64,000 bases of DNA from Clostridia bacterium (GCA_017399225.1 JAFQEB010000009.1:25852-89851), one strand, 5' to 3'. Shown: positions 24,529 through 33,678, counted from the first letter of the stretch. Program-made: numbers and translations. The notes: generated by a model not told the origin, from the letters alone.

Positions 24529-25743
24529 ATGGAGCATATTTCCGGCGGCGTTTGTGCCCCCATCGGCTTCAAGGCCGGCGGCATCCACTGCGGCATCCGC
24601 AAGAACCGCGTCAAGCGCGACATCGCGCTGATCGTCAGCGAGGTGCCCGCCTCTACCAGCGCGGTCTACACCCAGAATCTCGTCAAGGGCGCACCCATTT
24701 ATGTGACCCAGCGCAATATCGCAGACGGCATTGCCCAGGCGGCCATCTGCAACAGCGGCAACGCCAACACCTGCAACGCCGACGGCGAGGACGTAGCCTG
24801 GCAGATGTGCCAGCTGACCGCCGAGGCGACGGGCCTGAAGGCGGAGGACGTGATCGTCGCGTCCACCGGCGTCATCGGCCAACCCCTGTCCATCGAGCCC
24901 ATCAAGGCCGGTATGGCGGAGCTGTATGCGTCTGTACACGCTGCCGGCTCTCAGGAAGCCGCCGAGGCCATTATGACCACTGACACCAGGCTGAAGGAGG
25001 TCGCCGTTTCCTTCGTGGCCGGCGGCAAGACCTGCAAGCTGGGCGGCATCGCCAAGGGCAGCGGCATGATCCACCCGAACCTGGCAACCATGCTGGTGTT
25101 CCTCACCTGCGATGCGGCCATCGCCCCCGCGATGCTCAAAAAGGCCCTCGCTGACAATGTGAAGGATACTTTCAATATGACCAGCGTTGACGGCGACACC
25201 TCCACCAACGACATGGTGTGCATCATGTCTAACGGCATGGCGGGCAATGAGATGATCACCGCCGAGGGCGAAGATTACGCTGCCTTCTGCGCCGCGCTGA
25301 ACGAGGTGACCACGACCCTGTGCCGCTCCATCGCCAAGGACGGCGAGGGCGCGACCCGCCTGCTGACCTGCTATGTCACCGGCGGCAAGACTGTGAAGGA
25401 CGCAAAGCTGGCGGCGAAGTCCGTCGTGTGCTCGAGCCTGTTCAAGGCCGCCATCTTCGGCGCCGACGCCAACTGGGGCCGCGTGCTGTGCGCCCTGGGC
25501 TACTCCGGCGCAGAGATCGACGTGAAGGCGGTCGACGTGACCTTCCGCAGCATCAAGGGTGAAATCAACGTGTGCAGCATGGGCGCATCCGTCCCCTTCT
25601 CCGAGGAGAAGGCCAAGGAGATCCTGATAGAGGACGAGATCGACGTGCTGATCACGCTCCGCGATGGCGAGGCCGCTGCCACTGCATGGGGCTGCGACCT
25701 GACCTACGATTACGTGAAGATCAACGGCGACTACCGCACCTGA
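24529..25743 (+). CDS. argJ: Bifunctional ornithine acetyltransferase / N-acetylglutamate synthase
   Basis: A 404-residue member of the ArgJ family. It transfers acetyl from N-acetylornithine to glutamate and so recycles the acetyl group. The self-cleavage site is present in MIHPNLATMLVFLT, where the precursor splits before the nucleophilic Thr to give alpha and beta chains. NSGNANTCNA and TSVDGDTSTND are further family motifs. The ATG at 24529 has TGGAGG upstream. Because argJ is present, argE and argA are not strictly required, consistent with their absence here. Confidence 0.96.
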   Translation: MEHISGGVCAPIGFKAGGIHCGIRKNRVKRDIALIVSEVPASTSAVYTQNLVKGAPIYVTQRNIADGIAQAAICNSGNANTCNADGEDVAWQMCQLTAEATGLKAEDVIVASTGVIGQPLSIEPIKAGMAELYASVHAAGSQEAAEAIMTTDTRLKEVAVSFVAGGKTCKLGGIAKGSGMIHPNLATMLVFLTCDAAIAPAMLKKALADNVKDTFNMTSVDGDTSTNDMVCIMSNGMAGNEMITAEGEDYAAFCAALNEVTTTLCRSIAKDGEGATRLLTCYVTGGKTVKDAKLAAKSVVCSSLFKAAIFGADANWGRVLCALGYSGAEIDVKAVDVTFRSIKGEINVCSMGASVPFSEEKAKEILIEDEIDVLITLRDGEAAATAWGCDLTYDYVKINGDYRT

Positions 25744-25758
25744 TAAGGAGTACATGAG

Positions 25759-26655
25759 ATGAGCGAGCATATTTCCAGCCTGAACAACGCCGACCGCGCC
25801 CAGGTGCTGGTCGAGGCGCTTCCCTATATCCAGAAGTATTATGGTAAGGTCATCGTCGTCAAGTACGGCGGCAATGCCATGATCAACGAAGTGCTCAAGC
25901 ACGACGTGATGCGCGACATGGTGCTGATGAGCCTCATCGGCGTCAAGGTGGTGCTGGTGCACGGCGGCGGCCCGGAGATCTCCGGGATGCTCAAGCGCGT
26001 GGGCAAGCAGTCTGAATTTGTCGACGGCCTGCGCGTCACGGACGAGGAGACCAGCGAGATCGTCCAGATGGTGCTGGCGGGCAAGATCAACAAGAGCCTG
26101 GTCGCCAAGCTGGAGCTGCTGGGCGGCCGCGCGATGGGCATCAGCGGCATGGATGGCAACCTGCTCAAGGCCAAAATGGTCGACGAGCGCCTGGGCTATG
26201 TGGGCGAGATCGCCAAGGTGGACGCCACCCCCATCATCGACCTGCTAGAGAAGGGCTACATCCCCGTCGTGTCCACCATCGGCTGCGACGAGACCGGCCA
26301 TGTTTACAACATCAACGCCGACACCGCCGCCGCGGCCATCGCCGGTGCGCTGAAGGCGGAGGCGCTGATCTCCATGACCGACACCGTGGGCCTCCTGATG
26401 GATCCCACCAACCCCGAGACCCTCATCCGCCGCATCGACCTGCAGGGCTGCGAGGAGCTGAAGGAGATGGGCGTCATCTCCGGCGGCATGATCCCCAAGG
26501 TGGAGTGCTGCACCAACGCAATTAAAGACGGCGTGCGCAAGGTGTTCATCATCGACGGCCGCGTGCCCCATGCGCTGCTGATCGAGTGTCTGACCGACGA
26601 GGGCGCGGGCACCATGTTCAAGCAGGAGCTGAATCCGCATTACAGTGTGAAGTAA
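25759..26655 (+). CDS. argB: Acetylglutamate kinase
   Basis: A 298-residue amino-acid kinase phosphorylating N-acetylglutamate. It shows VVKYGGNAM at the phosphate-binding start, VVLVHGGGPEI, the substrate arginine in VDGLRVTD, and INADTAAAAIAGAL with the nucleotide lysine region later (ISGGMIPKVE). An N-terminal helix of ~20 residues (ISSLNNADRAQVLVEALPYI) is the feature of hexameric, arginine-inhibited NAGK, so feedback inhibition by arginine is likely. GGAG precedes the ATG. It is 15 bases after argJ and 13 before argD. Confidence 0.96.
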   Translation: MSEHISSLNNADRAQVLVEALPYIQKYYGKVIVVKYGGNAMINEVLKHDVMRDMVLMSLIGVKVVLVHGGGPEISGMLKRVGKQSEFVDGLRVTDEETSEIVQMVLAGKINKSLVAKLELLGGRAMGISGMDGNLLKAKMVDERLGYVGEIAKVDATPIIDLLEKGYIPVVSTIGCDETGHVYNINADTAAAAIAGALKAEALISMTDTVGLLMDPTNPETLIRRIDLQGCEELKEMGVISGGMIPKVECCTNAIKDGVRKVFIIDGRVPHALLIECLTDEGAGTMFKQELNPHYSVK

Positions 26656-26668
26656 AGGGATGATCCGT

Positions 26669-27820
26669 ATGACCAAGCAGACTGACCTGCAATACGTTGC
26701 CAATACCTACGGCCGCTTTGATCTGGCGCTGGCCAGCGCAAAGGGCGCGACCTACACGGACGAAGCCGGCAAGGACTATATCGACCTGGGCACCGGCATC
26801 GGCGTGACGGCCTTTGGCGCAGGCGACCCGGAATGGGTGGCGGCTGTCACCGCGCAGCTGACGACCCTGGGCCACACCTCCAACCTGTATTACACCGCGC
26901 CCCAGGCAAAGCTGGCACAGCTGCTGTGCGAGAAGACCGGGATGAAGAAGGTCTTCTACGGCAACTCCGGCGCAGAGGCCAACGAGTGCGCGCTGAAAGT
27001 CGCCCGCAAGTATGGCGAGGCCACCGGGCGCAATGTCATCGTGACGCTGTGGAATTCCTTCCACGGGCGCACCATCGCGACCCTGGCAGCCACGGGACAG
27101 GATAAGTTCCATGCCCATTTCGGGCCCTTTCCCGAGGGCTTCATGCACATTCATGCCAATGACGAGGGCGAGCTGGAGGCTGCGCTGACCAGCGGCAAGG
27201 TCTGCGGCATCCTGATGGAGATGGTGCAGGGCGAGGGCGGCGTGATCCCGCTGGAGAAGAGCTATGTGCGTTTGGCTGAGAAGCTCTGCCGGGAGAACGA
27301 TGTGCTCTTCATGGTGGACGAGGTGCAGACCGGCAATGGCCGCACGGGCAGCCTGTACGCGTTCCAGCAGTTCGGCGTGACCCCCGACGTGGTGACTACA
27401 GCCAAGGGCCTGGGCGGCGGACTGCCCATCGGCGCGTGCATGATGGGCGAAAAGTGCGAGTTCACCCTGGGAAAGGGTGACCACGGCTCCACCTACGGCG
27501 GCAATCCCGTATGCGCGGCAGCGGCGCTGAACGTCATCTCCCGCATGGATGACGCGCTCTTTGCGGGCGTGAAGGAGCGCGCGGCGTACATCCGCAGCGA
27601 GCTGGAAGGCGCCGAGGGCGTCGAGACTGTGACCGGCATGGGCCTGATGATCGGCATCCTGCCCACAAAGCACACCGCCGGCGAGATCGCCGCGGCCTGC
27701 CTCGCGGACGGCCTGCTGGTGCTGACCGCTCACGAAAAGGTGCGTCTGCTGCCCCCGCTGAACATCCCCATGGAAGACCTGAAAAAGGGCATCGCCATTC
27801 TCAAGAAGCATCTGGCATAA
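26669..27820 (+). CDS. argD: Acetylornithine aminotransferase
   Basis: A 383-residue class III PLP aminotransferase converting N-acetylglutamate semialdehyde to N-acetylornithine with glutamate as donor. GNSGAEANECALKVARKY, VDEVQTGNGRTG and the PLP lysine in TTAKGLGGGLPIGA are all visible. ATG at 26669 is preferred over the one 9 bases earlier because AAAGGG is then correctly spaced. It ends the operon at a strong terminator; argF and carbamoyl-phosphate synthase genes are not in the window. Confidence 0.95.
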   Translation: MTKQTDLQYVANTYGRFDLALASAKGATYTDEAGKDYIDLGTGIGVTAFGAGDPEWVAAVTAQLTTLGHTSNLYYTAPQAKLAQLLCEKTGMKKVFYGNSGAEANECALKVARKYGEATGRNVIVTLWNSFHGRTIATLAATGQDKFHAHFGPFPEGFMHIHANDEGELEAALTSGKVCGILMEMVQGEGGVIPLEKSYVRLAEKLCRENDVLFMVDEVQTGNGRTGSLYAFQQFGVTPDVVTTAKGLGGGLPIGACMMGEKCEFTLGKGDHGSTYGGNPVCAAAALNVISRMDDALFAGVKERAAYIRSELEGAEGVETVTGMGLMIGILPTKHTAGEIAAACLADGLLVLTAHEKVRLLPPLNIPMEDLKKGIAILKKHLA

Positions 27821-27827
27821 ACAACAC

Positions 27828-27861
27828 GGCGCACTGAACCCACGCGGGCAGTGCGCCTTTT
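27828..27861 (+). terminator. Arginine operon terminator
   Basis: Perfect stem GGCGCACTG / CAGTGCGCC is followed by TTTTATGG. Its tail abuts the ribosome site of the next gene. Confidence 0.85.
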
Positions 27862-27876
27862 ATGGAGGATACCGTT

Positions 27877-28461
27877 GTGAATACAGCGAGCCAAATCGCA
27901 CGTGTGGCGTCTCTACTGGACGGAATGCGTCAGGAGCGCGTCATCGTCACCATCGACGGGCCCTGCGGCAGCGGCAAGAGTACCCTGGCCGCCGCGCTGG
28001 CGGAGGCATTCTCCGCGCCGGTGGTGCATATGGACGATTACGTCATCCCCCACGCGCAGAAAACGGCGGAGCGGCTGGCCGTCCCCGGCGGGAATGCCGA
28101 TCATGAGCGGTTGCTGGCGGAGGTCATCCGGCCCTGGCTGGCGGGCGAGACGGCAATTGTGCGGCCGTATCTGTGCCATGAGGATCGCTTTGGCGATGCC
28201 GCTCCCCTGCCGGACAGCCGCTTGCTGATCCTGGAGGGAACGTATTGCAACCTGCCTGCGATCTCGGAGTATGCGGCGCTGCGGCTATTCCTGACCATCG
28301 AGCCGGAAGATCAGCAGAAGCGCCTGCTTGAGCGTGTAGGCAACGAGGGGTTGGCAGCCTTCAACACGCGGTGGATCCCCCTGGAGAATGCCTATTTTGC
28401 CGCTTACCATCTGCCGGATGAAGGCTGCCTGCTGCTCGGCAGCTACGACCAGGCGCTGTAA
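27877..28461 (+). CDS. Uridine kinase-like P-loop NTPase
   Basis: A 194-residue protein of the nucleoside/uridine kinase superfamily. Walker A is IDGPCGSGKSTLA; the substrate-binding MDDYVIP matches the D-D-F/Y motif; LILEGTYCNLP replaces the usual Walker B ILEG. Many Firmicutes carry such short proteins annotated as uridine kinase, but the substrate is not proven. GTG at 27877 is preferred because GGAGG lies 8 bases before it; the ATG at 27862 sits at the end of the terminator stem-loop tail. Confidence 0.75.
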   Translation: MNTASQIARVASLLDGMRQERVIVTIDGPCGSGKSTLAAALAEAFSAPVVHMDDYVIPHAQKTAERLAVPGGNADHERLLAEVIRPWLAGETAIVRPYLCHEDRFGDAAPLPDSRLLILEGTYCNLPAISEYAALRLFLTIEPEDQQKRLLERVGNEGLAAFNTRWIPLENAYFAAYHLPDEGCLLLGSYDQAL

Positions 28462-28712
28462 ACGCCCGTTTGCTGCGTGGCCTGCTGCATCCGCTTCACG
28501 ACCGCATTATAGCGGCTCCGCTGAATAGCTGGCAGCTGCACTGTCTGCACGGCAGCGCGATCCTGCGGCGCGGGCATTGTGTCCTCCGGGACAAGCCTAT
28601 GTAGCTCCGCTTCCGTATCGGGCCCGGAGCACCGCTGCCACAGGAGCCACTGGGCCTGCTGTTCCTGCCGGATTTGGACGGCAAAGGGCGATTCGGACGC
28701 AGCGTTTTTCAT
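28443..28712 (-). CDS. Small hypothetical protein, 89 aa
   Basis: A small Gln-rich protein (KNAASESPFAVQIRQEQQAQ, ending RMQQATQQTGVYSAWS) that I do not recognise. The ATG at 28712 is preceded by GGAGGGGAGG at good spacing. Its 3' end overlaps the kinase gene by 19 bases in convergent orientation. No signal peptide, membrane helix or catalytic motif is seen. It is flanked by unrelated genes. The ribosome site and the absence of a competing frame argue that it is real, but conservation is unknown. Confidence 0.5.
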   Translation of the reverse strand: MKNAASESPFAVQIRQEQQAQWLLWQRCSGPDTEAELHRLVPEDTMPAPQDRAAVQTVQLPAIQRSRYNAVVKRMQQATQQTGVYSAWS

Positions 28713-28811
28713 AAACATCCTCCCCTCCGTTTCTGCTTCTATTCTATGCAAGAATCCGGGATCTGTGAGTCGAAATCAACAAGATAAATTCGTTTGAAGG
28801 AGGCTGCCCTC

Positions 28812-29693
28812 ATGAGCAACACCATTCATCTTCAGGCAGGCAACAGCTGCGCCGAGATCCGTCCTCTGGGCGCGCAGATCGTATCCTATACCGCTCCGGA
28901 CGGACGTGAGGTGATCTGGCAGGGCGACCCGGCCATCTGGGCTGATCATACGCCGATCCTCTTCCCGGTGATCGGCAACGTCAAGGACGGCACGGTCATC
29001 ATCGACGATGTGAAGTACCCCATGACCAAACACGGCTTTGCCCGCAGGGCGATGTTTACCCCTGTGGCGACCGGGGAAAACTTCGTGACGCTTCGGTTGA
29101 CGGAATCGGCGGAGACGCTGGCGCAGTACCCCTTTGAATTCGCGCTGGATATCACCTATGAGCTGACGGATAGCGGCTTCCGCTGCCGCTTCACGGTGGA
29201 AAACCGATCCGACCACGCGATGCCCTTCTGCGTGGGCGGCCATCCGGCCTTTGTTGTGCCGATGGAAGCAGGCGCGGCCTTCGAGGATTATCAGGTCGTC
29301 TTCCCGAAGGATGAGCAGGTCACGAATCTGCTGTGCCCCGGCGGTCAGCTGATCACCAGCAGCGAGCCGATGGTTTTCCCCCGGGGCGTGCTGAGCCTGG
29401 ATCATGCCATCTTTGACGAGAAGGACACCCTGCTGCTGCCCGAGCTGCAAAGCACCTCCGTCAGCCTGGTGCACAAGATCAGCGGCCACGGATTGCGTCT
29501 GTCCTGGGAAGGCATGGAAGCCCTGGCGATCTGGTCGCGGCCTGTCAACCACGGCAACTACCTCTGCCTGGAGCCCTGGCACGGCCTGCCCGGCTTTGCG
29601 GATGAAAGCGGCGTATTCGCAGAGAAGCGCTACGCCACTGTGCTGAAGCCCGGCGAGCGCTACGCCTGCCATTATGAGGCTGAGCTGATCTGA
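28812..29693 (+). CDS. Aldose 1-epimerase family protein
   Basis: A 293-residue protein of the mutarotase-like beta-sandwich superfamily. PILFPVIGNVKDG and KHGFARRAMF are the front of the domain; the conserved histidine lies in CVGGHPAFVVP, and CLEPWHGLPG near the end supplies the second conserved region. It belongs to the LacX/YihR-like branch rather than classic GalM, so the sugar is unknown. AAGGAGG precedes the ATG. Confidence 0.85.
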   Translation: MSNTIHLQAGNSCAEIRPLGAQIVSYTAPDGREVIWQGDPAIWADHTPILFPVIGNVKDGTVIIDDVKYPMTKHGFARRAMFTPVATGENFVTLRLTESAETLAQYPFEFALDITYELTDSGFRCRFTVENRSDHAMPFCVGGHPAFVVPMEAGAAFEDYQVVFPKDEQVTNLLCPGGQLITSSEPMVFPRGVLSLDHAIFDEKDTLLLPELQSTSVSLVHKISGHGLRLSWEGMEALAIWSRPVNHGNYLCLEPWHGLPGFADESGVFAEKRYATVLKPGERYACHYEAELI

Positions 29694-29718
29694 CCTGGGC
29701 CAAACACCCGCAACTAAT

Positions 29719-29750
29719 GAAAATCCCCTTCCGGATGGAAGGGGATTTTC
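29719..29750. terminator. Strong bidirectional terminator
   Basis: A 14-bp perfect stem GAAAATCCCCTTCC / GGAAGGGGATTTTC with a GGAT tetraloop separates two convergent genes. Confidence 0.9.
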
Positions 29751-29761
29751 ATTATGCAGCC

Positions 29762-30319
29762 TTACTGCACGTTCGGCTGGATCTGCTCAGCCTCGACCAC
29801 GATCTCCTCGGCAACCTCCAGGCTGGGGGCTTCGCCGGTGAACTCGATGGGGGTGTCGGCAGCGGGCTCGATCTCGATCACGGGATTGGCAGCAGCAGCC
29901 TGGGCGGCCATCTGGGCAGCCTTGGCTTCCGCACGGGCAGTCTTCAGCGCAGCGCGCTCCTCGGCACGGGCAGCCTTCTGCGCAGCACGCTCCTCAGCAC
30001 GGGCAGCCTTTTCCACAGCAGCCTGCTCCTTTGCAGCAGCCTTGGCGGCGTCACGGTCATTGTGAAGGGTGGTCAGGCCCTCGTCCAGCGCGAGGATCTC
30101 ATTGACCAGGGGCATCAGCTCCTCAGGCAGCACAACGCCCGCCTGGGCCAGGCTGTAGGCCTTCTCGCCCAGCTCGCTGATCGCCTCGCGGCGGCGGCTA
30201 ACGCTGTCCATCTCCGTCATCTTATAGCGGGTGGCATTGGCAACGCTGGTAGCAGCCTTGTTCACAACACGCACGCCGTCGGACCACAGGTTCTTGAGGG
30301 TATCGGTGAAAGCAGACAT
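29762..30319 (-). CDS. Alanine/glutamate-rich coiled-coil protein
   Basis: A 185-residue cytoplasmic protein. The N-terminal ~85 residues are helical (FTDTLKNLWSDGVRVVNKAA), resembling the helical head of small Firmicutes zinc-ribbon proteins but without any zinc ribbon. Residues ~90-140 are a highly charged coiled coil of near-identical AARAEERAAQK units, and the C-terminal ~45 residues are acidic and disordered-looking. AGGAGTG lies upstream of two adjacent ATGs; the second is used. Function unknown. Confidence 0.7.
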   Translation of the reverse strand: MSAFTDTLKNLWSDGVRVVNKAATSVANATRYKMTEMDSVSRRREAISELGEKAYSLAQAGVVLPEELMPLVNEILALDEGLTTLHNDRDAAKAAAKEQAAVEKAARAEERAAQKAARAEERAALKTARAEAKAAQMAAQAAAANPVIEIEPAADTPIEFTGEAPSLEVAEEIVVEAEQIQPNVQ

Positions 30320-30404
30320 CATGATCACTCCTGAATTTCAAATTACCGGTTTCGTGGATATTTTCGCCATCGGGAAGCGCGATTCCTGCATGTTCACAAT
30401 AAAT

Positions 30405-31271
30405 TTACCAGAAGAGCTGCAATTCTCCATGCAGGATGCTGAAACGCGCCTCGTCCATGTTGAATACTTCGCCGTCGATGTTCAGGCGCATCCCCTTGGA
30501 AAGGATCGTGACCTCCGTGCAGCGGCGATGAGTGGTAAACGGGAATTTGAGCACCCGTCCCATCAGCAGGGACGGCAGATAGAACGGGATCATCCAGCGA
30601 GGCTTGTTTTCCACCACCACAAGATCAAAGGCGCCGTCGTCAGGAGCTGCGTCCGGGCAGATCGGAATGCCGCCGCCAAAGAAGCGCCCGTTGGCAACGG
30701 AGCAGATCAGCACATCCCGTTCCTGCGTTTCACCGTCGACCGTAAAGCGCACATGAACCGGCTTGTAATGGCTGATGCCGCGCACAAGGCCGTACAGATA
30801 CGGCAGGATGCCCTTGACGTACTTCTTGGCCGCAAGGGTGTAGTCCAGCACCGTCACATCAAAGCCGGTGCCGCTGACGTTCAGGAAAAGACGATCGTTG
30901 ATGCGGCCCACATCGACCGGCCGGGCCCTGTTGGCGAGGATGAGTTCCAACGCCTCCAGCGGTTTTTTGGGGATGCCCACGGTCTTGATAAAATCATTGC
31001 CCGTCCCCGCAGGGATGATCCCCAGCGGGACGCTGGTGCCCATCAGTCCGCAGGCGACCTCATAGGCTGTGCCATCGCCGCCGACAGCCACGACGCCGGA
31101 GCAGCTCTCCCTTTGGGCAGCAGCGTGGGAAAGCTGCGTTGCATGGCCGGGCTGCTCCGTGCGGAGGAATTCCGCCTGAATGCCTCGCTGCTCAAGCGCA
31201 GCCTTCAGCTGTGCTTCAATTTTCAGGGCATAGCCGCTGCCAGCGGCAGGATTGACAATGAAGGTCAGCAT
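30405..31271 (-). CDS. Diacylglycerol kinase / lipid kinase family protein
   Basis: A 288-residue YegS/DgkB-type kinase. FIVNPAAGSG at the N terminus, VVAVGGDGTAYEVACGL with the GGDGT catalytic motif, and LGIIPAGTGNDF are the classical DAGK signatures. It would phosphorylate diacylglycerol or a related lipid, feeding phosphatidic acid into phospholipid synthesis. The second ATG is selected on ribosome-site spacing (AGAGG). A GNAT gene lies 26 bases upstream on the same strand. Confidence 0.9.
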   Translation of the reverse strand: MLTFIVNPAAGSGYALKIEAQLKAALEQRGIQAEFLRTEQPGHATQLSHAAAQRESCSGVVAVGGDGTAYEVACGLMGTSVPLGIIPAGTGNDFIKTVGIPKKPLEALELILANRARPVDVGRINDRLFLNVSGTGFDVTVLDYTLAAKKYVKGILPYLYGLVRGISHYKPVHVRFTVDGETQERDVLICSVANGRFFGGGIPICPDAAPDDGAFDLVVVENKPRWMIPFYLPSLLMGRVLKFPFTTHRRCTEVTILSKGMRLNIDGEVFNMDEARFSILHGELQLFW

Positions 31272-31297
31272 GGTCAGCATCCTCTCTGCTTTGGTAT

Positions 31298-31768
31298 TCA
31301 GTCCGCATCCAGCTCCATATAGCGGCGGTAGGTCCTAAAGCCAATACGCTCGTAGAAGGCCAGGGCGTTCTCATTGAACTCCCACATGTTCAGTTCAATG
31401 CGGGCATAGCCCGTCTCCCTGGCACGGGCGCGCACGGCGTCCACCAGGAGCCTGCCTGCGCCCTGACGCCGACAGCAACTGTCCACGGCGATCTCCTCGA
31501 TGTCCACGAACCTGCTGGCCTTGCGGTAGGGGGATTCCGGACGGTCGATATACTTCAGGCACGCAAAGCCCACGATGCCGTCTTCATTCTCTGCCACGAG
31601 GATCTCATGGCCCTCCCCCGCAAAGAGGACGTTAACGTAATCCTGCAATTCCTGTCCGAAGCCGGGGCGGAAGACGTCCGGGCGGCCCTCCACATGCAGC
31701 TCGTTCACCTGCCGGCGCAGCTCATTGATGCGGGGCAGATCCTTTTCTGTCGCCATTCGTACGTTCAC
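31298..31768 (-). CDS. GNAT-family N-acetyltransferase (RimI-like)
   Basis: A 156-residue single GNAT domain. IEEIAVDSCCRRQGAGRLLV contains the acetyl-CoA pyrophosphate loop (Q/R-x-x-G-x-G/A), and ELNMWEFNENALAFYERIGF is the C-terminal strand/helix with the catalytic Tyr region. It resembles ribosomal-protein or small-molecule acetyltransferases; the substrate is unknown. A GTG at the 5' end is used as start; an ATG four codons in has no better ribosome site. It likely precedes the lipid kinase in one transcript. Confidence 0.8.
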   Translation of the reverse strand: MNVRMATEKDLPRINELRRQVNELHVEGRPDVFRPGFGQELQDYVNVLFAGEGHEILVAENEDGIVGFACLKYIDRPESPYRKASRFVDIEEIAVDSCCRRQGAGRLLVDAVRARARETGYARIELNMWEFNENALAFYERIGFRTYRRYMELDAD

Positions 31769-31794
31769 GTCAGATCTTGTCCTTCCTGATCTTC

Positions 31795-31829
31795 AAAAAA
31801 GCGGCGCTCCGCACGATACGGAACGCCGC
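31795..31829 (-). terminator. Transketolase terminator
   Basis: On the minus strand, stem GCGGCGTTCCG / CGGAGCGCCGC (one G-T pair) is followed by TTTTTT. Confidence 0.9.
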
Positions 31830-31847
31830 AATGAAGCTCAATTTGGA

Positions 31848-32762
31848 TTAAGCGTTCATGATCTTCTCGGCGATCTGCTTGCCGGTCAGGCCGTACTCCT
31901 CCAGGAGGTGAGCGGGCTTACCGGACTGGCCGAACTCGTCGTTGATGCCGATCTTGAGGAACTTCTCCAGGCCCATGCCGCACAGCGCGGACGCAACAGC
32001 GTCGCCCAGGCCGCCGATGACGGAGTGCTCTTCCACCGTGAAGACCTTGCCGCACTTGGCAGCGTACTCACGGGTCAGCTCCTCGTCGAAGGGCTTGAGG
32101 GTGTGGTGATTGACCAGCGCGGCGTCGATGCCGTTCTGGGCCAGGATCTCCACGGCCTCCAGGCAGTGCTCCAGCATGATGCCGCAGCAGAAGATCACAA
32201 CGTCCTTGCCGTCCTTGATCACATTGCCCTTGCCGACCTCGAAGGGACGCTCCTCATACACGGGAGAGGGCAGGCGGGCGGTACGGATGTACACGGGGCC
32301 GTTGATCTTGGCAGCAGCCTCGACGCACTTGTAGCACTCGTTGGCGTCGGAGGGCACGAAGACGGTCATGTTGGGCAGCACGCGCATCAGGGCGATATCC
32401 TCAATCGCCTGGTGGGAGCCACCGTCCTCACCCAGGGTGATGCCCGCGTGAGAGAAGCCGAACTTGACATTCAGCTTGGGGTAGCACACGCCGTTGCGGA
32501 TCTGGTCGTAGGAACGGCCAGCGAACACCGCGAAGGTGGAGCAGAAGGGGATCAGGCCCATGGTGGATGCGCCGCCGGCCATGTTGACCATGTTGGCCTC
32601 GGCGATGCCGCAGTCGATGAAGCGATCGGGGTAGGCCTTCTTGAAACCATTGGTCATGGTAGCCGCGGCCAGGTCGGCGTCGAACACGACGACCTTGTCA
32701 TTCTCAGCGCCCAGCTTGACGATGGCCTCGCCATAGGCGACGCGGATTGCTTTCTTTTCCAT
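31848..32762 (-). CDS. tkt: Transketolase, C-terminal subunit
   Basis: A 304-residue protein equal to the pyrimidine-binding and C-terminal domains of transketolase. VVVFDADLAAATMT and FIDCGIAEANMVNMAGG contain the catalytic Glu that activates thiamine diphosphate; FCSTFAVFAGRSYDQIRN and the substrate-binding SHAGITLGEDGGSHQAIED follow. It pairs with the N-terminal subunit encoded 4 bases upstream. Together they shuttle two-carbon units in the non-oxidative pentose phosphate pathway. Confidence 0.93.
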   Translation of the reverse strand: MEKKAIRVAYGEAIVKLGAENDKVVVFDADLAAATMTNGFKKAYPDRFIDCGIAEANMVNMAGGASTMGLIPFCSTFAVFAGRSYDQIRNGVCYPKLNVKFGFSHAGITLGEDGGSHQAIEDIALMRVLPNMTVFVPSDANECYKCVEAAAKINGPVYIRTARLPSPVYEERPFEVGKGNVIKDGKDVVIFCCGIMLEHCLEAVEILAQNGIDAALVNHHTLKPFDEELTREYAAKCGKVFTVEEHSVIGGLGDAVASALCGMGLEKFLKIGINDEFGQSGKPAHLLEEYGLTGKQIAEKIMNA

Positions 32763-32766
32763 CTTC

Positions 32767-33582
32767 TTACGCCTCCAGTTCCTTCAGTGCAGCTTCGGTC
32801 TCGGCAGCGTTGGGAGCCTTGCCGTGCCAGCCGACCTGGCCCTCCATGAAGGAGACGCCCTTACCCTTGGTGGTGTGCAGGTGGATCAGGCGGGGCTTGC
32901 CGGGGCAAGCGGGGGTGTGCAGGGCAGCCAGCACCTGCTCGATATCGTTGCCGTCGGCCACTTCGATCACGTCATAGCCGAAGGCACGCCACTTCGCGCC
33001 CACATCGCCCAGGGACATGACCTCGTCGTTAGTGCCATCGATCTGCATACCATTGTGGTCGAAGATGACGGTCAGGTTGTCCAGGCCGTAGTGCGCCGCG
33101 GCCATGGAAGCTTCCCACACGAGGCCTTCCTGGCTTTCGCCGTCGCCGATGATGGTGTACACATGGCAGGGATTGCCGGTCTTCTTCGCGCCCAGCGCCA
33201 TGCCGGCAGCGATGGAGATGCCCTGGCCCAGGGAGCCGGTAGAGGCATCCACACCGGGGCACTTCTTCACGTCAGGATGGCCCTGCAGGATGCCATGCAG
33301 CTGACGGAACTTATCAAACTCTTCGGGGCCGAAGAAGCCGCGCTCGCACAGGGTACCGTACAGACCAGGGGCAGCATGGCCCTTGGACAGGACGAAGCGG
33401 TCGCGGTTGGGGTTCTTGTCATCCTTGGGATCGATGCCCTTCATCACGTCGAAGTAAAGGGCGACCATGGCCTCCGTCGCAGACAGAGAGCCGCCGGGAT
33501 GGCCAGCGCCCGCCTTGTTGGTCATGGTGATGATGTTGCGGCGAACGCGCCGGCATACATCCTTCAGTTCCAGAATGTCCAT
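32767..33582 (-). CDS. tkt: Transketolase, N-terminal subunit
   Basis: A 271-residue protein equal to the diphosphate-binding domain of transketolase. GHPGGSLSATEAMVALYFD, the glycine-rich STGSLGQGISIAAGMAL, and the thiamine-diphosphate Mg motif IIGDGESQEGLVWEA with the Asn in VIFDHNGMQ are complete. AGGAGG lies before the ATG. The split arrangement is common in Clostridia and archaea. Confidence 0.94.
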   Translation of the reverse strand: MDILELKDVCRRVRRNIITMTNKAGAGHPGGSLSATEAMVALYFDVMKGIDPKDDKNPNRDRFVLSKGHAAPGLYGTLCERGFFGPEEFDKFRQLHGILQGHPDVKKCPGVDASTGSLGQGISIAAGMALGAKKTGNPCHVYTIIGDGESQEGLVWEASMAAAHYGLDNLTVIFDHNGMQIDGTNDEVMSLGDVGAKWRAFGYDVIEVADGNDIEQVLAALHTPACPGKPRLIHLHTTKGKGVSFMEGQVGWHGKAPNAAETEAALKELEA

Positions 33583-33648
33583 GTTAGTACCTCCTCATGT
33601 GCCGTAGCCGCTCCTGTGCGGCGAAACAGGCATGTCCGTACATCAAAC

Positions 33649-33678
33649 ATTATAGTATGTCTAAGCACTTATTGTCAA
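33649..33678 (-). promoter_or_regulatory. Transketolase operon promoter
   Basis: TTGACA (33673-33678) and TATAAT (33649-33654) on the minus strand, both consensus, with an 18-base spacer. Confidence 0.8.

Noticed and set aside
22150..25962. A 1270-codon open frame on the minus strand
   Set aside because: It is antisense to the envelope pair, argC, argJ and the start of argB, all of which have strong family motifs; its composition is that of a shadow frame.
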